A stretch of DNA of 64,000 bases from positions 150,352-214,351 of the forward strand of contig CAVWIV010000005.1 in NCBI GenBank assembly GCA_963755155.1. The letters are read 5' to 3'. Origin of the DNA: PALSA-612 sp963755155. Its GTDB lineage: Bacteria > Actinomycetota > Thermoleophilia > Gaiellales > Gaiellaceae. Below are positions 44,671-55,707 of this stretch, in pieces; positions within the stretch are counted from its first letter, which is position 1; each line of letters starts with the position of its first letter. The translations under genes were made by a program, and so were the position numbers. Below the pieces are notes generated by a model. It was not told the origin of the DNA, searched no databases, and was given only the letters and a program-made list of their open reading frames with translations.

Positions 44671-47600
44671 GTGATCGTCTGCCCCAGCTGCTGGCGAGGA
44701 GAACCCGGAGCGCGCGCGATTCTGCCTCGCCTGCGGCACGGCGCTGGAAGCCGCACGGGCGGCCGGCGAGGAGCGCAAGGTCGTCTCCGTGCTCTTCGTC
44801 GACCTCGTCGGGCTTCACGGCCGGCGCCGACCGCGCCGACCCCGAGGACGTGCGCGCTACCCTCCGGCCGTACCACGAGCGCGTCTCCCGCGAGATCGAG
44901 CGCTTCGGCGGCACCGTCGAGAAGTTCGTCGGCGACGCGGTGATGGCGGTCTTCGGCGCACCGGTCGCGCACGAGGACGACGCCGAGCGCGCCGTCCGAG
45001 CGGGCCTGCGGATCCTCGACGCGATCGGCGAGCTCAACGAGCAGGAAGGCCTCGAGCTTGCGGTGCGGGCCGCCGTCGCCACCGGCGAGGCCGTCGTGCA
45101 GCTCGGCGCGCAGCCGGGAACCGGCGAGGGCATCGCCACCGGCGACGTCGTCAACACCGCCGCGCGACTCCAGGGCGCCGCGCCGGTCGGGAGCCTCGTC
45201 GTCGGCGAGCACGACGTTCCGGCGCCACGCAGCAGGCGATCGTCTACGAGGAGCTGGACCGGCCGTCACGGCTGAAGGGCAAGGCGCGAGCCGGTGCCCA
45301 CCTGGCGAGCCGTGGCGGCGCGAAGCCGGTTCGGCGTCGACGTCGAGGCGGCGCCGACGACGCCGTTCGTCGGCCGCGAGCGCGAGCTGCGGCTGCTCAA
45401 GGACACGTTCGAGCGCATGGTCGGCGAGTCGGAGATCCAGCTCGTCACGATCACCGGCGAGCCGGGCGTCGGCAAGACCCGGCTGCTCGCGGAGTTTCGC
45501 GACTGGGTCGACGACCGGCCGGAGCTCGTCTTCTGGCGGCAGGGCCGGTGCCTCCCGTACGGCGACGGCATCACGTTCTGGGCGCTCGGCGAGATCGTGA
45601 AGGCCCACGCCGGCATCCTGGAGTCCGACACACCGGAGGAAGCCGAGCGCGAAGCTCGCGCGAGGCCGTCGCTGGCATGGACGGACGCGCGACTGGCTAC
45701 TCGCTCGCCTCGGCCCGCTCGTCGGGCTTGCCGGCGGAGGCGACGGCCGGTCGCGAGGAGTCGTTCGACGCCTGGCAGCGATTCATCGAGGCCATCGCGA
45801 CGACGCGGCCCACTCGTCCTGCTCTTCGAAGACCTCCACTGGGCGGACGACGCGTTGCTCGAGTTCGTCGAGCGGCTCGTCGACTGGTCGTCCGGCCTGC
45901 CGATCCTCGTGCTGTGCACCGGACGGCCCGAGCTCTACGAGGGCCATCCCGCCTGGGGCGGCGGCAAGCGGAACTCGACCACTGTCGCGCTGTCGCCCGC
46001 TGTCGCAGGAGAGACACGTCCCGGCTCGTCGCCGCGCTCCTCGATGCGGCGGTGCTGCCGGCCGAGACGCAGTCCGCTCTCCTCGACCGCGCCGGCGGCA
46101 ACCCGCTGTACGCGGAGGAGTACGTCGCGGCTCTTCCTCGAGCTCGGGTCGGCCGAGGACCTGCCGCTGCCCGACACCGTCCAGGGGCTCATCGCCGCGC
46201 GGCTCGACACGCTGCCGGCCGACCAGAAAGTCGCTGCTACAGGACGCTGCCGTCGTCGGCAAGGTGTTCTGGGCGGGCGTGCTCGAGGCGATGGGCGACC
46301 GCGGCGCCGATGAGGTTCGCGACGCTCTCCACCAGCTCGTGCGCAAGGAGTTGCTCCGGGCGGCGCGGCTCTCGTCCGTCGAAGGCCAGGCCGAGTACGT
46401 CGTTCTGGCACGCGCTCATCCGCGACGTCGCCTACGGGCAGATCCCGCGCTCGGCGCGAGCCACCAAGCACATCGCTGTCGCCGACTGGATCGAGACGAT
46501 GGCCGGCACTCGGCTCGTCGATCACTCCGAGCTGCTCGCGCATCACACGACCGAGGCGATCGCGCTCGCGCGGGCGGCCGGCGGCGCAACCGACCCGGAG
46601 CTCGAGCTCCGGGCGGCGCGGTACCTCGTGCTCGCAGGAGATCGCGCGCTCGAGCTCGACGTCAGCGCGGCAGACGGCGCGCTACCGCCAGGCTCTCGAG
46701 CTGCTCCCTGCCGGGCTCGGAGGAGCACGGCCTCACGCTCATGAAGCTGGCCGAGACCGCGCAGGCACACGGGACGTTCGAGGAGGCGCGCGATCCATGC
46801 CGAAGCCGCCGCGAGCGAGCTCGACGCCGCCGGCGCCTCGCGAAGCGCCGCGCGCGCCTACGGGCTCGTCAGCAACGTGTACTTCCAGCTCGGAGGGACC
46901 GATCGCATGCGAGCAGCGCTCGAACGCTCGCTCGAGCTTCTCGAGCCGCTCTCCCCGGGGCCGGAGCACGTCGAGACATACGGACGGATGGCGGCTCTCA
47001 CGAGGCCTTAGCGGCGAGTCGCCGCAGCTCGGGCTCGAGTGGGCCGAGAGAGTCGATCGCGCTCGGGGAACAGCTCGGGCTCCGGCGCGAGCTCAGTCCG
47101 CGCGTATCAGTGGCGCGGCATGATGCGCGTGCGAGCTCGGGGACCTCGCGGGAATCGAGGACCTCGAGCACGCGCTCGCGGAAGGGAATCGACCTGCGTA
47201 TGGTTGCTCACCATCCCCGCGTATGTGAACCTCGCCGACCAGGTGTGGCGCCAGCGAGGCCGGCCGCGGCCGCCCTGGAGATCCAGAGGACAGCGATCGA
47301 CGTCGCGACCGACGCGCGAGGGACGCCGACGTGGCCGCAGGCGGAGTCGTGCTGGATGCTCTTCGACCTCGGTCGCTGGGACGAGCTCCTCGAGGTCGCC
47401 GACGAGTGTCCGCCGCTTCGAGGAGGCGCACGGCGCCGCCCAACCAGGAGCGATGGCGGGAGACGTACGCCGCATTCGTTCTCATCCGGCGCGGGCACTC
47501 GACGAGGGCGCGCAAGGCGGCCGAGGACATGCTCGCGCACGCGAGAACAGATCGAAGGACCTACAGGTGCTCGGCCCGGCGCTCGTCGCCTCGGCGCTCG

Positions 47601-47997
47601 TCGCGGAGGCCCCAGGCGACACGTCCTCGGCTCTCGCGCCGTCGAGGAGTTCCGGCACGTGACGCGCAACCGGCCGTGGTTCCGCGCCCAGAACCTCACC
47701 GACGCGGCTCGCGTCGCGTGCGGCGCCGGGGATATCGCCCTCGCCGAGAGCCTGCTCGACAACGTCGTCACTGCCGCCGAGCGCGATCGGCTCTCTGCTC
47801 TCACCGTCCGAGCGACGATCAGCGAGGACAAGGACGTTTACGCGGAGGCGGCCGCCGGCTGGAAGGCGCTCGGCTGCGTCTTCGAGCACGCGCTCGCTCT
47901 TCGCGGCGCCGGAGACGAAGACGCTGCGAACGCGATTCTCGACGAGCTCGGCGTGCCGCTCCCGCCGGCTCAGACGGCAGCGCGGACGGCGAAGTAG
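44671..47997 (+). pseudogene. Zinc-ribbon/class III cyclase/AAA ATPase/TPR protein with many frameshifts
   Basis: The parts are in order across frames: CPSC...CLACG zinc ribbon (about 44680-44745), cyclase domain (VLFVDLVGFT with frame correction, KFVGDAVMAVFG, GDVVNTAARLQ), ATPase Walker A GEPGVGKTRLL (about 45460), Walker B region VLLFEDLHWADDALLEF, and a long TPR-like tail ending DELGVPLPPAQTAART at 47997. The substrate Lys (K-F-V-G-D) and Asn-Arg pair are kept, unlike the gene at 1091, so an active adenylate cyclase is expected if the frame were intact. At least ten frame changes are needed. Start is GTG at 44671, though a T appears inserted at about 44691. Confidence 0.75.
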
Positions 47998-49220
47998 CTC
48001 ACCGGCCGCGGCGAGAGCCCGAGCAGCGACTCGTCGAGCCGCGCCAGCAGGCCTGTCCGGTCGCCGTGCATGAGCACCTCGACGAGGCTGCGGCGAACGA
48101 CGTCGAACACTTCCGCCTCCGCCGTGTCCCCGGCCGTGAGCCCGCGGAGAGACGCGAAAAGCTCGCCGCGGTCTTGCCCTCGGTCGCCGATAAGCACGGC
48201 CGCGCGAGCGGCCGCGGCCCAGAGCCCGTCGTCGCCTCCGAGCAGCGCCGCGAGCGACTCGCGCAGCAGCTCGGAGCGGAACGGCTCGTCTGCGAACAGC
48301 GAGAGCTCCCAGCGGTCAACGGCCTCGCCCAGCTCCGGGTCCGCGTCGCACGCGGGCAGCCGCTCCAGTAGGTCGTGCGCGAGCCGCCCCCGGAACTCGT
48401 CGAGGCGGCTCGGCTCTCCGCCGGGCTCGGTGGCGGCGATCGGTGGCACGGGACGGATGCCGTACGGCCGCCAGTCGAGCCGCTCGAAGAGGATCGGGCC
48501 GGCGGCGACCGGCGCGGCCGTCGCCAGCCGTAGGGCAGTGACGGCATCGGCGAACTCGCCCGGCGCGTCCGGCGCCTCTTCCTGCGAGGCCGGGAAGGCG
48601 CACGTGAGCTCGAGCACGCACATCCGCTCGGGCTCGTCGCCGAAGCCGCTCGGCAGCAGGCCGCGGGCCTCGGGCCAGTAGGCCGCGAGCTCTCCGACGG
48701 CCGACATGCGGACGACGATGCCGCGGCCGAGGTCGACGGCGACGGGCGCGGACAGGCCGACGAGCGGCGCAGCGGCTCCGTACTCGTGCCGCTCGCCGAG
48801 CAGGGAGTGCTCGATCTCCTGGTACACGCGGTTGAAGACGCCGTCGTCCCAGTCGAAGCCACCGCACGCTTCGGCGACGGCACCGAGCAGCGGGAGCAGG
48901 ATCGAGTGGTAGAGCGCGCGCTCCTCGTCGGGCTTCGCGCCGGCGTGGGCGCGGGCGAAGATCGCAGCGGCCGGCTCGCGCTCGAGCTCCTCGATCGCGG
49001 CCGCGGTGTCGTCGAGCCGGAAGAGCCGGTCGGCGCGCGCATCGACGTAGCTGCGCGCCAGCGGCCGGAGCTCGTAGAACGCGGGGTCGCCGGGCGTCGC
49101 GTGCTCCTCGAACGAGAACGAAAGCGGCGTGTCGTTCTCGGACTCGCGGTGGAGGTACGCGAACGCGCCGAGGCAAAAGCCGCGCACGGCAGCGTAGAGG
49201 TTGGGCGAGCGCACTCCCAC
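47970..49220 (-). CDS. Conserved hypothetical protein
   Basis: 416 residues from a GTG at 49220 (a second GTG at 49214 is possible). Starts GVRSPNLYAAVRGFCLGAFAYL and continues as a helix-rich soluble protein without membrane segments (EYGAAAPLVGLSAPVAVDLGRG, RMSAVGELAAYWPEAR, DEFRGRLAHDLLERLP). No motif of a known enzyme is visible. It directly follows nei on the same strand, so it may be part of that transcript. It ends 28 bases inside the convergent cyclase gene. Confidence 0.6.
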   Translation of the reverse strand: MGVRSPNLYAAVRGFCLGAFAYLHRESENDTPLSFSFEEHATPGDPAFYELRPLARSYVDARADRLFRLDDTAAAIEELEREPAAAIFARAHAGAKPDEERALYHSILLPLLGAVAEACGGFDWDDGVFNRVYQEIEHSLLGERHEYGAAAPLVGLSAPVAVDLGRGIVVRMSAVGELAAYWPEARGLLPSGFGDEPERMCVLELTCAFPASQEEAPDAPGEFADAVTALRLATAAPVAAGPILFERLDWRPYGIRPVPPIAATEPGGEPSRLDEFRGRLAHDLLERLPACDADPELGEAVDRWELSLFADEPFRSELLRESLAALLGGDDGLWAAAARAAVLIGDRGQDRGELFASLRGLTAGDTAEAEVFDVVRRSLVEVLMHGDRTGLLARLDESLLGLSPRPVSYFAVRAAV

Positions 49221-49228
49221 GGGGTTGC

Positions 49229-49985
49229 TTACGCCCCCCGGTGCTCCTCTCCTCTCTGGCAGCCCGGGCACCAGTACACGGTGCGAGCCGCGTCGCCTTG
49301 CTTTGCCGAATGAATCGGACTCGCCGCAGCGGCGACAGGGCCGGCCTGCTCGCCGGTACACCTCGCGGCGCGGCCGGCCTCCGTCCCGGGACTCGACCAT
49401 CAGCCTGGCGGCCTCGCGAACGACTTCGTGCAGCTCGCCGTCGTCGAGGTCGGGCAGTTGCCGCCACGGGGAGATGCGCGCGTGCCAGAGCGCTTCTGAG
49501 CGCCAGATGTTCCCGATGCCGGCGACGGCGCGCTGGTCGAGCAGCGCCTCGCCGATCGTCCGCTGCTCCGCGATCCGCCGGAGCCTCGTGACGATCGCGT
49601 CTGCGTCGAGCTCCGGCGCGAGGATGTCCGGTCCGAGCGTCGAGACTCTCCGCGCCGACGTCTCGAGAACTGCGCCTCCGCGGAGGACGGCCTTCGCACG
49701 CTCCCCGGTCAGCACGAGCCACGGCGTTCCCCGCACCGGTGCGTCCGGCCGCATCGTTCGCCAGCTCCCGGACATGCCGAGGTGACTGCGCAGGACGCGG
49801 TCGCCCTCGAAGCGGAGTAGGAGATTCTTGCCGTGCGCCTCCACGGCCTCGAGGCGGCGCCCATCGAGCCGCTCGGCCACGCGTGTCGCCCGCGCGCGGG
49901 GATGCACAGCCTCGACTGACAGCCGTTGGCCGACGAGAGCTCGCAGCCGCGCCGCCGCGCGGTGGACGGTGTCGCCTTCAGGCAC
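49229..49985 (-). CDS. nei: Endonuclease VIII/Fpg family DNA glycosylase, one frameshift
   Basis: About 252 residues from a GTG. PEGDTVHRAA gives the catalytic Pro2-Glu3 after Met removal. LLLRFEGDRVLRSHLGMSGSW and the helix-two-turn-helix GIGNIWRSEALW follow. The zinc finger starts CRRCGE. One base is out near 49305; the corrected end is HSAKQGDAARTVYWCPGCQRG, completing the Cys4 finger. It removes oxidised pyrimidines. As in Mycobacterium, nei follows lhr directly (GTGCCTGA overlap). Confidence 0.87.
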
Positions 49986-52866
49986 GGAGCACGGCCCGTC
50001 GCGGGCCTGCCACGAAGCCAGCCTCGACCAGGAGGGGCATGACGGCGGTCTCGGCGACCGGCTCGCCGTCGAAGCGTTCCACCGCCAGGCGGCGCTTCCG
50101 GCCGCCCGCGCGCCGCGTGTGCTCGACGAGGGCATCGAGCGCCACGCGGAGCCATGCCTCCTCCGGGTCCCGCAGCGGCAGCAGTGTCTTCCCGCCCCGC
50201 TCGACGAAGAGCGCGGCCTCGCCGCCGAGCAGAACGACCGTCGCCCCGGCCACGCGGGCGGCACGGCCGGTCGCCCGCTTCGGCCACGGGAGAGACTGCG
50301 CCGTACGGCTGAGCCGGGTCCGCAGCCGCCAGGACGAGCGGCTGCGGCTCCTCGCCTTCGCGCGGCCGCAGCTCGCGCAAGCCGCTCCACGGCGCCCCCG
50401 AGCGCGAACTGGGCGCCGCCGAGCCCCTCGACGAAGTAGCCGCGGCGGCAGAGCCCGAGCGTCTCGAGCGCCCGCAGCTCCGAGTACACGGCGCCGTAGC
50501 CGCCGGGAATGCCCTCGGCCCGGACGCCGTCGCGGGTGACGATGCCCTGGCGCTCGAGCAGGAGCTCGGCGAGCGACCTCCTCGAGGGAGGCTCCGCAAA
50601 CAGTCGCTCCGTCAGCGACCAGCGCCCCTGCGTGGCCGTCGGCAGCACCGCCCGGCGGCGGGCGAAGCGGCGCGGACGCCGTTCGGCCTTCGGCGTTCCG
50701 TAGCGGCGCGGCGCTCGCAGCGGCTGCCAGGCGTCGTTCGTCACCTCGCCGGCCCAGACGAGATCCCATAGCGCCGGCAGCGCCTGCTCCGGCTCGAGGC
50801 CCGTGACGCCGAGGAGGTCGGACCAGAACTCCGCCGAATGTGCGAGCGCCGTGCGAAGCGCGTCGTGAACCTCGCCCTCGGGACGCGGCGCGCCACCGGC
50901 GGCTCCCAGCACGGCCGCGTCCTCTCGGAAGTACACGGCGACGCGGTCGAGCCCGGCGCCGATCCAGACGAGCTCGCCCGTGGCGCAGAGCTGGTCGAGC
51001 TGCTCGGGGCGATAGTCGGGGACGCGTCTGGGCAGCAGCTCGGACTCCCAGAGCGAGACGGGCAGCGCGAGCGCCTGCAAGGGCACGAGAGCCTCCCGCA
51101 GGCTCGAGCGCCGGTCGACGCCGTGCCACGAGGCGAGAAAGCGCGCGAACGCCGCCTGCTCGGCGGGCTCCACCTCCTTGCGGAGCGCCGCCAGCGACGC
51201 CCGGCGCAGCCGTCGCAGCACCTCGGGGTCGCACCACTCGCGCTCGGTGCCGCCCGGGCGCAGCTCGCCGCGGACGAGCAGCTCCTCGGCCTCCAAGGCG
51301 CGAAGCACGTGCTCGACGTCGATTCCGAAGCGGGCAGCCGCCTCGGCCGTCGTGAACGGCCCGTGCCCCCGCGCCCAGCGGTGGACGAGCTGCCGCAATG
51401 CCGTCTCCGGGTCGGTCGTCTCGAGGAACGCGTCCGGCAGGCCCGACGGAGGCATGACGCCGAGGGCGTCGCGGTAGCGCCCGGCGTCTTCCGCGGCGAT
51501 CAGCCGCTCCTCGCCTGCGACGTGAACGCGAACGGCGCGCCGCGCGACGAGCAACGGCTCGGCCAGTGTTACATCGTATTCATCAGTACGCAAGTCACCC
51601 CTACGTAAAAGCACAAAGTGCAAATCGTCTGCATTACGCGGCTCGCCCCGCAACTGGCGTTCCACCTCGTCCACCGCGTCCGCGTCGAGCAGGTCGCGGA
51701 GCTCCTCCTGGCCCAGGAGCTCGCGCAGGAGGTCGCGGTCGAGCGACAGCGCCTGCGCCCGCCGCTCCGCCGGCGGCGTGTCGTCCTCGAACATGTACGT
51801 CGCCACGTAGTCGAAGAGCAGCGAGGACGCAAAGGGCGAAGCCGACGGCGTCTCCACGTCGACGACGTCCACCTCGCGTGACGCAATCGACGCCAGCAGC
51901 TGCCGCAGCGCCTGGAGGTCGAAGACGTCCTGCAGGCACTCGCGGTACGTCTCCAGGACGATCGGGAACGCCGGGAAGCGCCGCGCGACCTGGAGCAGCG
52001 ACTGCGCCTTCAGCCGCTGCTGCCAGAGCGGTGTCCGCTGACCCGGGCGGCGCCGCGGGATGAGCAGGCGCGCGCGCGGCGTTCTCGCGGAAGCGCGAGC
52101 CGAAGAGCGCGCTCTCCCCCACCGCCGCCAGCACGAGCTCCTCGACGCCCGCCGGGTCGAGCAGCAGCTCGTCGACCGCGGGCACTGCGTCCGCATCCGG
52201 CAGGTGGAGCGCGATGCCGTCGTCCGACCAGATCGACTGCGCGTCGAGGCCGAGCGACTCGTGCAGCCGCGCGGAGAGCGCGAGCGCCCAGGGCGCGTGC
52301 ACGCGGCCGCCGAACGGCGTCAGCACGCAAACCCGCCAGTCGCCGATCTCGTCGCGGAAGCGCTCGACGACGACCGTCCGGTCCGACGGCACGGCGCCGG
52401 TCGCCGCCTCCTGCTCGCGGAGGAACGTGAGCAGGTTCCGCGCGGCGAGCGGGTCGAGGTGGTAGTCGGTGCGCAGCCGCCCGAGCGCCTCGTCGTCGGC
52501 CAGCGCCACGAGCTCGCGCGTCGCCTGGCCGATCGCCTGCCCCAGCTCGAACGGCCGCCCGACGCCCTCGCCCTTCCAGAACGGCACCGCGCCCGGCACG
52601 CCCGGCGCGGGAGAGACGAGCACGCGGTCGCGCGTGATCTCCTCGATCCGCCAGCTCGACGCACCCAGGAGGAACGTCTGCCCGGCCCGCGCCTCGTACA
52701 CCATCTCCTCGTCGAGCTCGCCGACCTTGCTGCCGGAGTCGGCGAGCTGCACGGTGAAGAGCCCGCGGTCCGGGATCGTCCCCGCGTTCGTCACCGCCAG
52801 CCGCCGTGCCCCGGCGAGGCCGCGGATCGTCCCGCCCGTGCGGTCCCAGGTGATGCGAGGCCGCAT
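49978..52866 (-). CDS. lhr: Lhr-family helicase, 5' part missing, three frameshifts
   Basis: From MRPRITWDRTGG onward the sequence follows the middle and C-terminal part of actinobacterial Lhr: LAVTNAGTIPDRGLF, GELDEEMVYEARAGQTFLLGAS, FWKGEGVGRPFELG, TVVVERFRDEIGDWRV, PFGGRVHAPWALA and the beta-barrel/winged-helix C-terminal modules. The two RecA domains with Walker motifs, about 490 residues, should lie upstream but are absent; there the sequence changes to an unrelated gene. Frameshifts lie near 52075, 50395 and 50290. Lhr proteins unwind RNA-DNA or DNA in repair. This copy would be inactive without its motor. Confidence 0.85.
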
Positions 52867-52985
52867 TGACGCTCGGCCAACGCGCCGAGACGCTGCTGCC
52901 GAAGGTCCGGGACTGGATGAACGACAACTCCTGGATCGTCAGCGAGATCGTCCTCGTACTGTTCATCGTCATCGTCCTCGGGTAG
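52867..52985 (+). pseudogene. C-terminal fragment of a membrane protein (GAP family-like)
   Basis: On the + strand, LTLGQRAETLLPKVRDWMND is followed by a hydrophobic helix (IVSEIVLVLFIVIVLG) and TAG at 52983. This resembles the end of GAP/Sap-type (sulfolipid-1-addressing) membrane proteins, which finish with R-x-W-x-x-x-N and a last helix. The rest of the gene is missing at the same point where lhr loses its 5' part. Too short to be sure of the family. Confidence 0.45.
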
Positions 52986-53071
52986 AGCGGCACCAGACGG
53001 AGCCGACGGATGCAGGGGGTAGGTGGCGTGTAACGCGGGACTTCCCGGACTACTACGGGCACAATGCGGGC

Positions 53072-53776
53072 ATGAGAACGCCAGCCGAGGATGCCTCGTC
53101 GGCCGCGTGGTTGCGAGAGCGGCTCATGGACCCCTGGTCGGGCGTCGACGGTGGCATGCCCGTCGGCGCGGTCGTCCCCACCGGGTTCGAGGCCTACGTG
53201 CGTGTGTTTCCGGCTGCGTATTCGTTGCCGGACTGGGAGCGATCTAGCTGGTCAGAGGTGGCCGCGAGCACTGGGCGGGTCGCCCATCCCCTGATGGAGT
53301 GGCACTTGATCTCGACTCCGGCGCCGGGCAGCGGGCTGCCGGCATGGAGTTGGCACGCGGGCGAAACGCTCCCCCGAATGCCCTCGGACGAGGAGTTCCG
53401 TGACCTGGCCGGCGTGCTCCGCGAGTTCACCGAGACCCCGGACCGCTGCTGGTTCTGCATCTGGACGGGCTTCGGCGGCATCGAAGAACACGAGGCCGGC
53501 GAGCAGGTCCACCATCCGTTCGATCGAGACTACTTTCTGTCCTTCGGGCCAATCGACGCGGTGACGTCGTTTGAGGATGGGGACGAAGGGCCGAACATCT
53601 GGTGGCCCGACGATCGCGCTTGGTGTGTGGCCTCCGAGATTGACCTCGCGACCACCTACGTCGGCGGGAGCGCCGACTGCATCGCACGGCTCCGTGCCTC
53701 GATGCAACTCGAGGTCCTACCGGTGTCGGTAAACGATCGAGTCGACATCAACGCCGATGTGATCAACGGCGACTAG
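53072..53776 (+). CDS. Conserved hypothetical protein
   Basis: 234 residues from ATG. MRTPAEDASSAAWLRERLMD is followed by GAVVPTGFEAYVRVFPAAYSLPDWE, a layout I recall from actinobacterial proteins of unknown function in which a short N-terminal helix precedes a PxGFEAYxRxFxPA motif. No membrane segment or catalytic motif is seen. WCVASEIDLATTYVGGSADCIA lies near the C-terminus and may form part of a ligand site. Confidence 0.65.
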   Translation: MRTPAEDASSAAWLRERLMDPWSGVDGGMPVGAVVPTGFEAYVRVFPAAYSLPDWERSSWSEVAASTGRVAHPLMEWHLISTPAPGSGLPAWSWHAGETLPRMPSDEEFRDLAGVLREFTETPDRCWFCIWTGFGGIEEHEAGEQVHHPFDRDYFLSFGPIDAVTSFEDGDEGPNIWWPDDRAWCVASEIDLATTYVGGSADCIARLRASMQLEVLPVSVNDRVDINADVINGD

Positions 53777-53830
53777 CCGATGGATTGGGCCGCGTAAAGC
53801 GGCTCAATCCTGCACTCGATCCGCGCCTCG

Positions 53831-54073
53831 CTACGCCTCGACGTGGCCGCCCTTGCCGGCGAGGTCCCAGACGACGTCGGCCTCCGACACGTGCTGGCGC
53901 TGCGCCTCGTCGGCGACTTCGCTCCACGGCAGACGGGCGTCGGGAAGGTCGTCCCAGCGCGCGAGCTCGAGCGCCTCGAGCGCTCCACTGAGCGCGGGGC
54001 CCAGCCGGTCCTCCGATCCCAGCATTGCCCTCAACACCTCGAGTTGCTTGTCCGTGAGCCGCACCATCCACAT
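53831..54073 (-). CDS. Small hypothetical protein
   Basis: 80 residues from ATG with AAGGGG upstream. MWMVRLTDKQLEVLRAMLG, then DLPDARLPWSEVADEAQRQHVSEADVVWDLAG. It is largely helical with conserved-looking Trp residues. No family recognised. It faces the 53072 gene across 54 bases. Confidence 0.5.
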   Translation of the reverse strand: MWMVRLTDKQLEVLRAMLGSEDRLGPALSGALEALELARWDDLPDARLPWSEVADEAQRQHVSEADVVWDLAGKGGHVEA

Positions 54074-54172
54074 GACTTGCCCCTTGTCACCCGTTACTAC
54101 GGGGAATCGGTGAATCTGGACGCGCCCAAGTTAGGACGACGCGCGGACGTAGCCGCGAGGGGCCGATCGCCG

Positions 54173-55505
54173 CTAATTGCGGGGCTCGGGCGGGGGCGCG
54201 ACCGGGTGCTCGACGGTCAGCGGCTTGATCCGCACCGCGACGATGCGGTTCTCGCGCACCGACTCGACCTTGATCTCGTGCCCGTCGGCGCGGATCCGGT
54301 CGCCCCGCTTCGGCAGGCGGCCGAGCTCGGAGAACACGTAGCCGCCGATCGAGTTGTAGGCGTCGGAGTCGACCGGGAGCTTGATCCCGGCATCCTCGAG
54401 GTCGCCGAGCGCGACGTGGCCGCGGACGTACCAGTCGCCGTCGGCGAGGCGCCGGACCGTGGATGAGCGCGCGTCGGTCTCGTCCTCGATCTCGCCGACC
54501 ACCTCCTCGAGGATGTCCTCGACGGTGACGATCCCGACCGTCCGGCCGTACTCGTCCGACACGACCGCGATCGAGCTGCGCTGGCGCTGCAGCTCGGCCA
54601 GCAGGTCGTCGAGCGCCTTCGTCTCGGGGACGATCGGAACTTCGCGGATCGCGCTCTCGATCGACGCGTCGGGACCGGCGTTCATGTACAGCCGCACCAG
54701 GCTGTTGTTGTGGACGACGCCGCGCACGCGGTCAGGGTTGTCGTCCTCGATCGCGACCAGCCGAGTGTGCCCGGACGAGACGCAGCGCTGCAGGGCGTCC
54801 TCGACGTTCTCGTCCGCGTTCACCGTCACCACGGCCGGGATCGGCGTCATCACCTCGCGCGCCTCCTGCTCGTGGAGGTGGAAGACGCCGCCGAGCATCA
54901 CCGCCTCGCCGGGGTCGAGCTTCCCGCCGCGGCTCGACTCGCGGATGATGTCCTGCAGGTCCTCGGCGCTGTGCGCTTCTTCGAGGTCTATGTCGCGGAT
55001 GCCGAACAGCCGGAGGATCGCGTTCGAGACCTTCGTCAGGCCGAGGGTGAACGGGCCGCTGAGCACGCGGAACCAGTGCAGCGGCCGTGCCGTCCGCCGG
55101 GCGGTGCCCTCAGGCCGGGTGATCGCGATGATCTTCGGCACCTGCTCGCCGATCGAGATGTGGAGCGCGGTGACCAGCGTGAACGCGATCGCGCACGCGA
55201 GATGCGCGGTCGCCACGCCGTGACCGACCGGGCCCTCGATCAGCGGCGAGATCAGCTCGGCAACCGCGGGCTCGCCGAGGAACCCGATGCCGATCGAGGC
55301 CATCGTGATGCCGACCTGGCAGGCGCGACAGATACTCGTCGAGACGCTCGATCTGGGCGAGGACCGCGTCGGCGTTCCGGTCACCCTCCTGCGCGAGCGC
55401 CTGGATCCTCGCCTTGCGGGAGCGGACCAGGGCGAACTCGGCGGCGACGAACAGCCCGTTCAGCGCCACGAGCACGAACAGGAGGATCAGGAGCAGGGCC
55501 GTCAT
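54173..55505 (-). CDS. CorC/HlyC (CNNM-CBS) transporter-associated protein, one frameshift
   Basis: From ATG at 55505, the DUF21/CNNM membrane domain (LLLILLFVLVALNGLFVAAEFALVRSRK), then two CBS domains (REVMTPIPAVVTVN; SSIAVVSDEYGRTVGIVTVEDILEEVVGEI), and a C-terminal CorC_HlyC domain (ADGDWYVRGHVALGDLEDAG, DSDAYNSIGGYVFSELGRLPKRGD). Proteins of this kind handle Mg or other cations. The frame breaks near 55325, between EYLS and ACQVGITMASIGIGFLGEPAVAE. Divergent from the decarboxylase operon. Confidence 0.87.
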
Positions 55506-55676
55506 CGAGCGCCTGCTCCGCTGCTACTTCGAGGAAGGTGTCGTCGTCCATCGGCGACGGCCAGAGGGTACAGCCCGCTCCGGGGATGGATCGGCGGCCC
55601 CACCCGCTCGGGCAGATTGCGGTGCCGGAAGCGGGCGCCGGGGCGGCTCCGGCCACACCCGCTGACCGCGGCCCGG

Positions 55677-55695
55677 CCGGGTGGCTTCCGCCCGG
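55677..55695 (+). promoter_or_regulatory. Hairpin before the decarboxylase start
   Basis: CCGGGTGG (55677-55684) pairs with CCGCCCGG (55688-55695) around CTT, ending 12 bases before the ATG at 55708. Its position could affect ribosome access or mark the leader of the operon. The 200-base divergent region has no other clear element. Confidence 0.3.
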
Positions 55696-55707
55696 TACGG
55701 TGATGCG

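Noticed and set aside
47970..52196. A single open frame of about 1400 codons on the minus strand, apparently a helicase-glycosylase-unknown fusion
   Set aside because: It crosses three genes only because frameshifts near 50395, 50290 and 49305 hide the true stops. Each part matches its own family in its own frame.
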